This document shows, in pieces, positions 31,953 to 40,956 of a stretch of DNA of 64,000 nucleotides. How positions within the stretch are numbered: position 1 is the stretch's first letter; every line of letters starts with the position of its first letter. The notes under the pieces were generated by a model. That model saw only the letters and a program-made list of their open reading frames with translations. It made no database searches and was not told the origin of the DNA. The stretch comes from Stutzerimonas kunmingensis (lineage in GTDB: Bacteria; Pseudomonadota; Gammaproteobacteria; Pseudomonadales; Pseudomonadaceae): positions 1-64,000 of the forward strand of contig NZ_PISM01000001.1 of the NCBI RefSeq assembly GCF_002929225.1, written 5' to 3'. A program made the translations under genes and the position numbers.

Positions 31953-34900
31953 CTAGCTAGTTCTGTCAGCGGCTAGCGCAATTTCTTGCTCCTCCAATTC
32001 GTCTTCGCGCCGATGAGCCAGCTGGTAGAGCAACGGTAGCACTAATAGCGTTAGCACCGTTGAGGAGAGAATCCCTCCGATTACCACTGTCGCAAGGGGA
32101 CGTTGTACCTCTGCACCGGTACCCACATTCAAGGCCATCGGAACGAACCCGAGTGAAGCCACCAAGGCTGTCATCAATACCGGCCGTAGCCGGGTCAGAG
32201 CTCCCTCGCGGATCGCGGTGTCCAGAGGTAAACCTTGCTCCCGTAGGCTACGGATGAAGGAGATCATTACCAGGCCATTTAGAACGGCGACGCCTGACAG
32301 AGCAATAAAGCCAACTCCTGCTGAAATGGACAACGGGATATCTCTCAGCCACAGCGCAACAATGCCTCCGGTGAGCGCAAATGGAATCCCTGTAAAGACC
32401 AATAAGCCGTCTTTGACATTGTTGAACATCATGAAAAGCAGAATGAACACCAGGAGCAGCGCCACGGGGACGACGATCTGCAGCCGCTTCGTTGCCGATT
32501 CAAGCTGCTCGAAGGTACCGCCCCAGTCGATCCAATAACCTGCCGGGATATCTACTTGGGCCTGGATTTTCTGTTCTGCCTCAGATACGAATGATCCAAT
32601 GTCCCGACCACGGACGTTTGCACTAACGACAATTCGCCGTTTCCCTTCCTCTCTACTGATCTGATTCGGACCGGGGGCCAAATCCAGAGTGGCCACCTCG
32701 CCGAGGGGGATATAACTTATGGCGCTGTTTAATTCCCTTGGAAGGGCAATTGGGAGCCTCTCAATTGCGGCGAGATCGCTTCGTATCTCGTCCGGTAAAC
32801 GAACTACGATATCGAAACGCCGGTCTCCTTGAAACAAGGTGCCTGCCTCTCGGCCCCCGATGGCTACTGCAACCGCTTGCTGGACGGTATCTAAACTCAG
32901 GCCGTATCGTGCGATTTGATCGCGATCGATATCAATCGTGAGCATAGGAAGGCCAGTCGTTTGCTCGACCGTAACCTCGGAGGCGCCTGGTACTTGTCCT
33001 AGCACCTCGGACACTTCCGCCGCCGTGCTGTTAAGAACCTCCATGTCATCACCATAGATTTTCACGGCTACAGCGGCACGAACACCGGAAATCAACTCGT
33101 TGAAACGCAGCTGAATAGGCTGGGAAAACTCGTAGTTATTGCCCGGTAACTCAGCGGCGGATGCTTGGACCTCGCTTAAGAGTTCGTCGCGCGACTTGCC
33201 TGGATCCGGCCACTGCTCTTGTGGCTTCAGCATGACGTACCCGTCAGAGATGTTTGGAGGCATGGCATCGGATGCCACCTCCGCAGTGCCTGTGCGCGCA
33301 AAAATCCGCTCGATCTCCGGAAACTCATCCATGAGCTTTCGCTCCAGCTGCTGCTGCATCTCGACAGACTGACTAAGGCTGGTAGCCGGTACACGAAGGG
33401 CTTGGATAGCGAAGTCCCCCTCGTTGAGGCTAGGCACGAATTCACTGCCCATACGTGCCCCTACGAGGCCGGAAAGTACAACTGCAACAACGGCAAAGGT
33501 GAGCACTACTGGCTTGTTGGACATCACCGCATCGAATGCAGGTGCGTAGGCCCGTTTAGCATTGCGGATTAGAAAGTTTTCCTTCTCTGTAACACGCTTG
33601 CCGATAAAGAGCGCAACGGCTGCCGGGACGAACGTCACCGAGAGAATCATCGCCCCGAATAGCGCTGTCACTACGGTAAACGCCATGGGCGTGAACATCT
33701 TACCTTCTACCCCTGTAAGGGCGAATATCGGCAGATATACGATCATAATGATCAGCTGCCCATAGAGTAGAGGCCGACGCACTTCCTTTGCCGCAGCGAA
33801 CACTTCATGAAGCCGTTCGGACAGCGTTAATGCCCGCCCGTGATGGGACTGAGCGTGAGCAAGTCGACGCACGCAGTTCTCAACAATCACCACGGCACCA
33901 TCGATAATGATGCCGAAATCCAATGCGCCTAAGCTCATCAGGTTGGCGCTGACCTCGTTGGCTACCATGCCGGTGAACGTAAAGAGCATCGCCAGCGGTA
34001 TAACAAGTGCGGTTAGGATCGCCGCACGGATATTGCCCAAGAAGAGAAAAAGTATAACCACAACAAGAATGGCACCCTCAGTGAGGTTCTTCTTAACGGT
34101 GGATATAGCTTTGTCTACGAGTACAGTTCGATCGTAGACAGTAATCGCCTTTACGCCCTCTGGAAGCGAAAGGTTTATCTCTTTCATCTTGTCATCGACA
34201 GCCCTAGAAACTACCCGGCTATTTTCACCGATAAGCATGAAAGCCGTACCTAGAACCACTTCGCGGCCATTCTCGGTGGCTGCGCCAGTACGGAGCTCCT
34301 TTCCAACCTCTACCGTCGCAACGTCGCGGATACGTACTGGGGTACCGTCAACGTTGCTAATAAGGGTATTGCGGATGTCCTCTACTGATTGCATTTGTCC
34401 TGGAGCACGAACAAGATACTGCTCGCCGCGTTTTTCAATATATCCGGCACCTAGATTGTTATTGTTTTGCTCAACCGCTTCGATCAGATCTTGTAATGTC
34501 AGTCCAAACGACCGCAAAGTGTCTGGATTGGGGGCGATCTGATATTCCTTTGCATATCCTCCGATCGTATTGATCTCAGTTACGCCTGGTACATTGCGGA
34601 CTTGCGGTTTGATGATCCAATCTTGAATCTCACGCAAGTCAGCAGAGGTATAAGGCGTACCGTCCGATTTGGTGGCACCGTCCTCAGCTTCAACCGTCCA
34701 AAAATAGATTTCGCCAAGCCCAGTGGAAATAGGGCCAAGTGTTGGAGTGACGCCTTCCGGAAGCTGATCTTTGGCCCCTCCCAAGCGCTCATTCACAAGT
34801 TGGCGGGCAAAATAGATGTCAGTGCCTTCCTCAAAAATAACTGTGATCTGAGAAAGTCCATATCGAGACAAGGAACGGGTCTGCTCGAGCTTGGGCAACC

Positions 34901-35123
34901 CGGCCATTACCGTCTCGAGCGGGTAGGTAATGCGCTGCTCCACTTCCAGCGGGGAATAACCTGGGGCCGCAGTGTTGATTTGCACCTGTACGTTGGTGAT
35001 ATCAGGGACAGCATCGATAGGCAGCTTTTGGTAGCTGTAAGCTCCTAACGCTGCCATGCCAAGCACGGCTAGCAAAACCAGCCAGCGATGCTCTATAGAA
35101 AAGCGAATGATACGTTCGAACAC
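31953..35123 (-). CDS. czcA: CzcA-type heavy-metal RND efflux pump
   Basis: 1056-residue inner-membrane RND pump, which expels Zn/Cd/Co through the CzcCBA channel using proton flux. It shows the RND start (MFERIIRFSIEHRWLVLLAV), the large periplasmic loops, and the HME proton-relay helix DFGIIIDGAVVIVEN, whose two Asp and Glu spacing is that of divalent-cation pumps rather than the Cu/Ag CusA type. Twelve membrane helices are apparent. It is last in the czcC-czcB-czcA order and is followed by a strong hairpin. Confidence 0.93.
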   Translation of the reverse strand: MFERIIRFSIEHRWLVLLAVLGMAALGAYSYQKLPIDAVPDITNVQVQINTAAPGYSPLEVEQRITYPLETVMAGLPKLEQTRSLSRYGLSQITVIFEEGTDIYFARQLVNERLGGAKDQLPEGVTPTLGPISTGLGEIYFWTVEAEDGATKSDGTPYTSADLREIQDWIIKPQVRNVPGVTEINTIGGYAKEYQIAPNPDTLRSFGLTLQDLIEAVEQNNNNLGAGYIEKRGEQYLVRAPGQMQSVEDIRNTLISNVDGTPVRIRDVATVEVGKELRTGAATENGREVVLGTAFMLIGENSRVVSRAVDDKMKEINLSLPEGVKAITVYDRTVLVDKAISTVKKNLTEGAILVVVILFLFLGNIRAAILTALVIPLAMLFTFTGMVANEVSANLMSLGALDFGIIIDGAVVIVENCVRRLAHAQSHHGRALTLSERLHEVFAAAKEVRRPLLYGQLIIMIVYLPIFALTGVEGKMFTPMAFTVVTALFGAMILSVTFVPAAVALFIGKRVTEKENFLIRNAKRAYAPAFDAVMSNKPVVLTFAVVAVVLSGLVGARMGSEFVPSLNEGDFAIQALRVPATSLSQSVEMQQQLERKLMDEFPEIERIFARTGTAEVASDAMPPNISDGYVMLKPQEQWPDPGKSRDELLSEVQASAAELPGNNYEFSQPIQLRFNELISGVRAAVAVKIYGDDMEVLNSTAAEVSEVLGQVPGASEVTVEQTTGLPMLTIDIDRDQIARYGLSLDTVQQAVAVAIGGREAGTLFQGDRRFDIVVRLPDEIRSDLAAIERLPIALPRELNSAISYIPLGEVATLDLAPGPNQISREEGKRRIVVSANVRGRDIGSFVSEAEQKIQAQVDIPAGYWIDWGGTFEQLESATKRLQIVVPVALLLVFILLFMMFNNVKDGLLVFTGIPFALTGGIVALWLRDIPLSISAGVGFIALSGVAVLNGLVMISFIRSLREQGLPLDTAIREGALTRLRPVLMTALVASLGFVPMALNVGTGAEVQRPLATVVIGGILSSTVLTLLVLPLLYQLAHRREDELEEQEIALAADRTS

Positions 35124-35139
35124 AGTCTATAACTCCGTA

Positions 35140-36486
35140 TCAGTGAGCATGCGAGGCGCTGGCTTTGCCAAGCTCGGACTTAATGATGAAACTGTTGGCC
35201 AAGGCATAGCGCACTCCGGCCTGAAGACCTTCCTTGATTTCAACCGCTTCACTATCGCCGCGACCAGTCACGATTGGCTGAGCAGCAAAGCCATGGTCGG
35301 TCCGTACAAACACCACCGGATTATCTTCCAACGTGTGGATCGCATCGGGCTTGACTGCAACCGGCACGGACACTCCGCCAGAGCCTACCCGCACTTTGAC
35401 GAACAGGCCGGGACGCCAAACACCTTCCGGGTTCGGAAGCGTGACCCGGGCGGTAGCGGCGCGGCTTTGCTGACCAACAAGTGAGCCGACATAAGAAACG
35501 GTGCCATTGGCACTGGACTCGAATGCTGTGGCTTCGATAACCGCGTTGCTGCCGACTCGTACCGCGCTGAGTGCATTGGCAGGAACGCTGATATCTGCCC
35601 AAACGGTAGAGAGATCGGAAATGATGAATATCTGGTCGTCGGTATTGACTGACTCACCGAGCGTGATGTCCTTCTCAACGATCATCCCATCGAACGGCGC
35701 CCTGAGTTCGTAGCGGCTCAATGCGTCTGGCTTGCCAGCATCACTACCAAGCGCTTGTAGCTGTGCTTTTGCATTCGCAACCGTCAGCTCTGCTTCCCGT
35801 AGAGCCTGTTGTGCCTGTAAATAATCCTGTTCTGCAGAAATACGCTCTTCCCACAGCTCCTTTTCGCGTCGATAGGTTTTCTGAGCCAATGCAAGACGTT
35901 TTTGTGCCGCGTAGAACTCGCTTCTACGTTCCGACAGGTCGGTACTCGCGATCACAGCAAGCACTTGCCCCTGTTTCACCTGTTCGCCCAAATCGACTTT
36001 GACCGCTTCAACGACACCTGAGAGACGAGGCACAACTTGCGCTGTGCGGTCTTGGTTGAATGTAATTTCGCCAGGCAGCTCGATTGCGCTTTTTATCTGC
36101 GCAGGCTGAGCGGTTGCTAGCGAGATGCCCGCGGCTAGGATTTGGGTCTCAGAGAGTTCAACCTCTGCTGCTTCAGCGTGCGCCGCTCCCTCAGGGCCAT
36201 CGTCATGCTCATCTTTCTCTGCCGCACCGACCTCGTGATCGCTATCGGCGCCTTCTTCATCATGGCCATGACCTCCTTCGGCTTCGGTATTCTCATCCGA
36301 ATGCCCTTCATCTTCATGCTCCGAAGCGCCACCATGCTCGCCATGCGCGTCGCTCGCATTGGGCACGGCAGGACTACTGCTAAGAAGTAATCCACCAAGC
36401 ACCAGTGCCACGCCTAATATGACGACGATCCAAAAAATCTGTTTTTTGTGAACAGCCAAGGAAGATGTGTTCGATTTACTTGTCAT
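35140..36486 (-). CDS. czcB: CzcB-type periplasmic adaptor (membrane fusion protein)
   Basis: 448-residue adaptor linking CzcA and CzcC. An N-terminal anchor (about 14-33) is followed by a His/Asp/Glu-rich stretch (about 48-105, HGEHGGASEHEDEGHSDE) that likely binds metal, then the barrel-sandwich, long alpha-hairpin (about 185-245) and beta-barrel parts, ending in KASASHAH. The gap to czcA is 16 bp and to czcC 9 bp. Confidence 0.92.
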   Translation of the reverse strand: MTSKSNTSSLAVHKKQIFWIVVILGVALVLGGLLLSSSPAVPNASDAHGEHGGASEHEDEGHSDENTEAEGGHGHDEEGADSDHEVGAAEKDEHDDGPEGAAHAEAAEVELSETQILAAGISLATAQPAQIKSAIELPGEITFNQDRTAQVVPRLSGVVEAVKVDLGEQVKQGQVLAVIASTDLSERRSEFYAAQKRLALAQKTYRREKELWEERISAEQDYLQAQQALREAELTVANAKAQLQALGSDAGKPDALSRYELRAPFDGMIVEKDITLGESVNTDDQIFIISDLSTVWADISVPANALSAVRVGSNAVIEATAFESSANGTVSYVGSLVGQQSRAATARVTLPNPEGVWRPGLFVKVRVGSGGVSVPVAVKPDAIHTLEDNPVVFVRTDHGFAAQPIVTGRGDSEAVEIKEGLQAGVRYALANSFIIKSELGKASASHAH

Positions 36487-36495
36487 ATGGATTCC

Positions 36496-37803
36496 TTATG
36501 GCTGAGTGGCCGAGGTGATAACGGCCGACCCATCGCCGACAATTCGCGAGATTTCTGCCGCCGCCTGGTTAGCTTGTGATAGCGCAGACAGATACTGAGA
36601 TCGGGCTTGGAAAAGCGTGCGTTGAGCATCCAGTACGTCAAGGAACGTGAACTTTCCAAGTTCGAACCCCTTGCTGGCAGCTTCATAAGCGCTTTGGGCA
36701 CTGGGGAGCATGTCGTTGCGCAACAGTTCAAACTGCTGGCGGGCAGTGCGCAGCCGCATGTGCGCTTGGGAAAGTTCGCTTTTCAGGCGTATATGGACGG
36801 CGTTGAGCTCGTCCTGCGCCTGGTAGGCCCGTTCCTGCGCTGCTCCGATGTTGCCTTGGTTTCGATCAAACAACGGCAGGGGCATCGAGATACTCACCAG
36901 TCCCAGCGTGCCGTTATATTCATCTGAGCGTTGGGCACCTACGCTAACCGTCACGTTAGAAAAGCGATTCGTCCTTTCCAGCTCCAACGCAGCCCGACGT
37001 CTTTCTGCTTCCCGACGCGCGCGGGTTAGTTGAGCGGAATCGCTCAAGCGGCTATAAAGCTCAGCTAGTTCGGGAAGCGGAGGTACTGCCTCTGCCGGCT
37101 CTAGTACTCGCTCAAAGCGTGGCTGTGGGTTTCCCCAGTTGGCCGCCAGACGAGTGCGCGCAGCTTCGAGTTCAGCTGTGGCCTGGGCAAGCTCCACTTG
37201 CACTCCAGTAGCCGCAACCCGCGCCCGGGTTTCCTCTACGGGAGAAACCATGCCGGCCCTCACACGCCGATTGGCCACGTTCACTGCTTGCTTCGCAAGC
37301 TTTGAAGCAGCCTGAGCGAGCTCCAGCCGTTCTTGAGCAGTAAGCACATCGTAGTATGCGCCCATCACTGCCCCCCTCAGTCGAGCTTGAGCGTCCTGTA
37401 GGTCGGCGGCCGCTACGTCCATGGCGCGTTGCGCTGCCTCAATACGAGCCGAACGTTTACCACCCAGCTCTATTTCTTGGCTCAGCTCAAGCGTCGTCTC
37501 GGGGGCATCACCTCGGATTCCCTCCTGGCTAGCGGACAATATTGGATTCGGACGCGCTCCGGCTTGGCTAATCAATGCGCGAGAAGCAGCCAGCTCACGT
37601 CTTGCAGCAGCCAATTCAGGGCTTGCAGAGCTAGCGAGCTCCAAGGCGCGTAGAAAGCTTATGGAGTCGACAGACTCAACGGGGAAGGTATTTGCCACAC
37701 TGGCAGGTAAGGTCTGTGTGAAGGTCGGCAACTCTAAAGGCTGCGCAAAGGCGAGGTTGCACGACAACATCGTCAACCCCAGCGGTAAAATAACTTTTCG
37801 CAC
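36496..37803 (-). CDS. czcC: CzcC-type outer-membrane channel (TolC family)
   Basis: 435-residue TolC-type protein with signal peptide (MRKVILPLGLTMLSCNLAFA) and two repeats of long coiled-coil helices (AAARRELAASRALISQAGARPNP; ELSQAHMRLRTARQQFELLRND). It forms the exit duct of the CzcCBA pump. First gene of the three; the upstream czcI lies 58 bp away. Confidence 0.92.
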   Translation of the reverse strand: MRKVILPLGLTMLSCNLAFAQPLELPTFTQTLPASVANTFPVESVDSISFLRALELASSASPELAAARRELAASRALISQAGARPNPILSASQEGIRGDAPETTLELSQEIELGGKRSARIEAAQRAMDVAAADLQDAQARLRGAVMGAYYDVLTAQERLELAQAASKLAKQAVNVANRRVRAGMVSPVEETRARVAATGVQVELAQATAELEAARTRLAANWGNPQPRFERVLEPAEAVPPLPELAELYSRLSDSAQLTRARREAERRRAALELERTNRFSNVTVSVGAQRSDEYNGTLGLVSISMPLPLFDRNQGNIGAAQERAYQAQDELNAVHIRLKSELSQAHMRLRTARQQFELLRNDMLPSAQSAYEAASKGFELGKFTFLDVLDAQRTLFQARSQYLSALSQANQAAAEISRIVGDGSAVITSATQP

Positions 37804-37861
37804 CGAAATCTCCTAGAAAAGGGAAGGTTCGGTGAGACCTCAGATACAGATAAATGGCGTC

Positions 37862-38242
37862 CTACTGGTTAATCTGGCGTCTCACCGGCTTTGCACCGAT
37901 GCGCCAATTAGGTTTTTCAGGACGCCCGGCTTCAGCCGATGCGTAGCTAGCAGAAAAAAACGGTTTCAAGCTTATTGATAATACCGAACCAGGAGAAATC
38001 CCTTTCGTTATAAGCGGCTTGATATGGTCGCCATGAAAGACACAGTCTCCATCCAAACTGATTTTTTTTGCGGCTTTTGACGATCCTTCCTCGTCAGTAC
38101 CCAGAGACTCGTGCGGATGTTCGTGATGTCCAAAATGATTTGCTGCCGAACCATCCTCATGACTGCAGCTCGTGCTAACAACTGCCCATGATGATTGCAA
38201 TGGAAACAAGGCTAGCAACATCAGCAAAACTATTTTTCTCAT
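37862..38242 (-). CDS. czcI: CzcI-like periplasmic protein
   Basis: 126 residues from ATG 38242 (MRKIVLLMLLALFPLQSSWA, a signal peptide). The mature N-terminus has the CzcI pattern: a Cys-His pair (TSCSHE), then HFGHHEHPHES, a His-rich metal site. CzcI is thought to modulate czc expression or metal handling. It precedes czcCBA in the same direction by 58 bp. The longer frame to 38371 would bury the signal. Confidence 0.85.
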   Translation of the reverse strand: MRKIVLLMLLALFPLQSSWAVVSTSCSHEDGSAANHFGHHEHPHESLGTDEEGSSKAAKKISLDGDCVFHGDHIKPLITKGISPGSVLSISLKPFFSASYASAEAGRPEKPNWRIGAKPVRRQINQ

Positions 38243-38469
38243 CCAAGACAAAACGATGACTTCCTGGTTTAGATGTCGAATCCAATCATAAGAACTACCC
38301 CCGCCAAGACGCGAAACACATGCGCCTCTACTGCGATAGTGATTCGCCCTGAATTTAGTAGACAAATACACGAAAGCGTTTTTATCAGCCTTGCCAAGCC
38401 GGCGAGATAGCTGATGGCTATGGGGTGGTGACTTTAAATAAGTGTGGATAACGACCTGGTGACCGCAAC

Positions 38470-38485
38470 ATTACAAATCTGTAAT
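38470..38485. promoter_or_regulatory. CzcR/CopR-like box, symmetric
   Basis: ATTACAAATCTGTAAT, a perfect 6-base inverted repeat with a 4-base centre, between divergent czcI and the OprD-type gene. Confidence 0.65.
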
Positions 38486-38513
38486 CGAAGGAGTGCGCGA
38501 TTGGGCTTCCTCA

Positions 38514-38530
38514 GATTACAAAATAGTCAT
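38514..38530. promoter_or_regulatory. second CzcR/CopR-like box
   Basis: GATTACAAAATAGTCAT, a weaker version of the same motif 44 bp from the first, about 113 bp before the porin ATG. Confidence 0.45.
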
Positions 38531-38642
38531 TTGCCGCTAATCCTGCCGTCATCTCTAGGGGAAGAACATGGCCAAGCGCTAAAAACAAAAAGGCGAAAGG
38601 CGTCATTCGAGCACTGACCTGCCGTACATAAGGAGCATCATC

Positions 38643-39962
38643 ATGAGCAAAAAGGCCGTTTTTTCGCTGACAGCCCTTTCACTGGCATTGGGCAGCGCCC
38701 CGGTCTTTGCCCAATCGGAAACAGCCGAGGGCTTCATCGAAGGCAGCACGCTATCGCTGATAAATCGCAACTTCTATTTCAATCGGGATTTTCGCGACGG
38801 TGAGAGTGCCGCCGGCAATGGCTACTCCGAGGAATGGGCCCACGGATTGATGGCCTTCTTCGAGTCCGGATATACCCAAGGCTCGGTAGGGATTGGCTTC
38901 GACGCTTTCGCCATGCTCGGCCTCAAGCTCGACTCCGGTTCGGGGCGCTCCGGTGTGGGCGGCAGCATCGACCTGCTTCCCCACGACAGCGCTGGCGATC
39001 CTGAGGATGACTTCACACGGGTGGGGGGCGCGGTGAAAGCACGCTTGCTGGACACCGAGATCAAGGCCGGCGATGTATTTCCCACTACACCTGTCGTGCA
39101 CTTCGGCGACTCTCGGCTGCTGCCGGAGTCTTTCAAGGGGTTCACCGTTGTGAACAACTCGCTGGACAGTCTTACGCTTGCGGCCGGGCGCCTACACGCG
39201 ATGAGCCAGCCCAATACCAGCAACACGAACGATGACTTCGTCACGTTTTATGGCGGTGCCGTCGACGCCCCTTGGCTCGGCTACGCAGGCGGCGACTATA
39301 GCGTCAACGAAAATCTCAGTCTTAGCCTGTATACCAGCCGCCTTAAAGATGCATGGAATCAGCATTACTTTGGTGTATCGGCCACTTACCCGCTTTCTGA
39401 TGTCGTCGCGCTGCTGGGCACCTTCAACTACTACAAGGCAACCGATGAAGGCCGCGAGCTGTTGGGCGAACTCAACAACAACATATGGAGCTCCAGCCTG
39501 GGTGTCGCCTTCGGCGCGCACACCGTCACGGCGTCGTATCAGCGAAACAACGGTAACAACGACTTTGACTACCTGCGCCAGGCGGACTCGATCTACCTGA
39601 ACAACTCCATCCAGTACAGTGATTTCAACTCACCTAAAGAACAGTCCTGGATGCTGCGCTACGACCTGAACATGGCGGGGTACGGCATACCTGGGCTTAC
39701 TTTCATGACCCGCTACGCCCGCGGTTGGGGCGCCGATTACAGCAACGCGAACGAGGTGTACATGCGCCAAGACGATAACGGTGCGCCGCTGACCGGACAG
39801 AACCGCTGGGAACGCGACGTCGAAGCCCGCTACGTTGTACAGACTGGCTCTCTCAAGGATTTGTCTCTGCGGGTGCGCCAGGCTACCACGCGGGCGACTG
39901 CTTTCGAGTCCGACCTCGATGAGGTCCGATTCATCGCCGAGTACCCTCTCTCGATCTTGTGA
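38643..39962 (+). CDS. OprD-family outer-membrane porin
   Basis: 439-residue outer-membrane channel of the Pseudomonas OprD family for small substrates such as amino acids or aromatic acids. A signal peptide (about 1-23, ending VFAQ) is followed by family blocks GFIEGSTLSLINRNFYFNRDF, YSEEWAHGLMAFFESGYTQGSVGIGFDAF, and an ending RFIAEYPLSIL with the typical final aromatic/hydrophobic strand. It lies between czcI and czcRS. In P. aeruginosa CzcR represses oprD, so the location next to a czcRS pair is suggestive. A terminator follows. Confidence 0.9.
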   Translation: MSKKAVFSLTALSLALGSAPVFAQSETAEGFIEGSTLSLINRNFYFNRDFRDGESAAGNGYSEEWAHGLMAFFESGYTQGSVGIGFDAFAMLGLKLDSGSGRSGVGGSIDLLPHDSAGDPEDDFTRVGGAVKARLLDTEIKAGDVFPTTPVVHFGDSRLLPESFKGFTVVNNSLDSLTLAAGRLHAMSQPNTSNTNDDFVTFYGGAVDAPWLGYAGGDYSVNENLSLSLYTSRLKDAWNQHYFGVSATYPLSDVVALLGTFNYYKATDEGRELLGELNNNIWSSSLGVAFGAHTVTASYQRNNGNNDFDYLRQADSIYLNNSIQYSDFNSPKEQSWMLRYDLNMAGYGIPGLTFMTRYARGWGADYSNANEVYMRQDDNGAPLTGQNRWERDVEARYVVQTGSLKDLSLRVRQATTRATAFESDLDEVRFIAEYPLSIL

Positions 39963-40022
39963 AACACCATGAGCAACACCACATCTTCTTTAGTTTGCTC
40001 CCTTGGTTTGAAGATGTGTTTC

Positions 40023-40047
40023 AGGCGCCCATCAGGGCGCCTTTTTT
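40023..40047 (+). terminator. Rho-independent terminator after the porin gene
   Basis: AGGCGCCC-ATCA-GGGCGCCT followed by TTTTTT. A second dyad (CACATCTTC / GAAGATGTG) lies just upstream at about 39979-40018. Confidence 0.92.
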
Positions 40048-40093
40048 CGTTTGGTGCACCCGCTCGCGCTGCGGGTCAACCAAATGACCGGTA

Positions 40094-40108
40094 GATTACA
40101 AATTCGCA
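40094..40108. promoter_or_regulatory. possible CzcR/CopR half box before czcR
   Basis: GATTACAAATTCGCA resembles the left half of the boxes at 38470 and 38514 but lacks a good right half. It lies 174 bp before the czcR ATG and could serve autoregulation. Confidence 0.35.
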
Positions 40109-40281
40109 AGATAGCCCTCACAGGGCTTTTACCGCGTTAAAGTGCTTCCCGCTTCCCTGGGCAGATCTTTTCGCCTCTGCCTTTCACGCTAGAGCCAAGC
40201 CGCTTTCGTCTTGACCTAGTTACTACATGGATTTTTTTGGTTCCGCTTACCGCGCACCTCCTTGCCGAGTTACCTGAAAAC

Positions 40282-40956
40282 ATGCGCATCCTGGTTGTCG
40301 AAGACGAGATCAAAGCTGCGGAATACTTGCAGCAGGGTCTTATCGAATGTGGTTACTTGGTCGATTGCGTAAGTGATGGCCTCGATGGGTTTCACCTGGC
40401 ACTGCAGAACGACTATGACATCGTGCTGCTAGATGTGAATCTGCCAACCATGGATGGGTGGGAGGTTCTCGAACTCATCAGGCGGCGTAAGCAGACACGC
40501 GTCATCATGCTGACTGCCAATGGCCGCTTAGAGCAAAAAGTCCGCGGCTTGGAATCGGGCGCCGACGACTATCTGGTCAAGCCGTTCCAGTTCCCCGAGC
40601 TGCTTGCCCGTATCCGGACACTGTTGCGGCGAGGCGAGGCAGTCACACTTCCGAGCAACCTGCGTGTAGCCGACCTCGAACTGGACCCGGCCCGGCATAG
40701 GGCTTACCGGAGCGGTCAGCGTATCGACCTCACCAGCAAAGAATTTGCGTTATTGCATCTGCTCATGCGCCGGACTGGCGAAGTCCTCACGCGTACGGAA
40801 ATAACTGCCATGGTGTGGGACATCAATTTCGACTGCGATACCAATGTGGTGGATGTTGCGATTCGTCGCCTGCGGATGAAAGTGGACGAACCCTTCGGCG
40901 ATCGCCTGATACACACCATCCGGGGTGTGGGCTACGTGCTGGAGGCGCGGCCTTGA
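40282..40956 (+). CDS. czcR: OmpR-type metal response regulator
   Basis: 224-residue response regulator. The receiver domain (about 1-120) has the acidic pair near E7/D8, phosphate acceptor D51 (IVLLDVNLP) and Lys in LVKPFQF. The C-terminal winged helix (about 128-222) ends VRGVGYVLEARP. ATG 40282 gives the standard MRILVVEDE start; a longer start at 40237 is unlikely. It overlaps the kinase gene by 4 bases. Likely controls czcCBA, czcI and the porin. Confidence 0.92.
   Translation: MRILVVEDEIKAAEYLQQGLIECGYLVDCVSDGLDGFHLALQNDYDIVLLDVNLPTMDGWEVLELIRRRKQTRVIMLTANGRLEQKVRGLESGADDYLVKPFQFPELLARIRTLLRRGEAVTLPSNLRVADLELDPARHRAYRSGQRIDLTSKEFALLHLLMRRTGEVLTRTEITAMVWDINFDCDTNVVDVAIRRLRMKVDEPFGDRLIHTIRGVGYVLEARP

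Larger units (their letters stand above)
38243..38642. promoter_or_regulatory. divergent czcI / oprD-type control region
   Basis: 400 bp between divergent czcI and the porin gene without any credible gene. It contains the two boxes listed at 38470-38485 and 38514-38530, suggesting that one regulator controls both directions. Confidence 0.6.
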
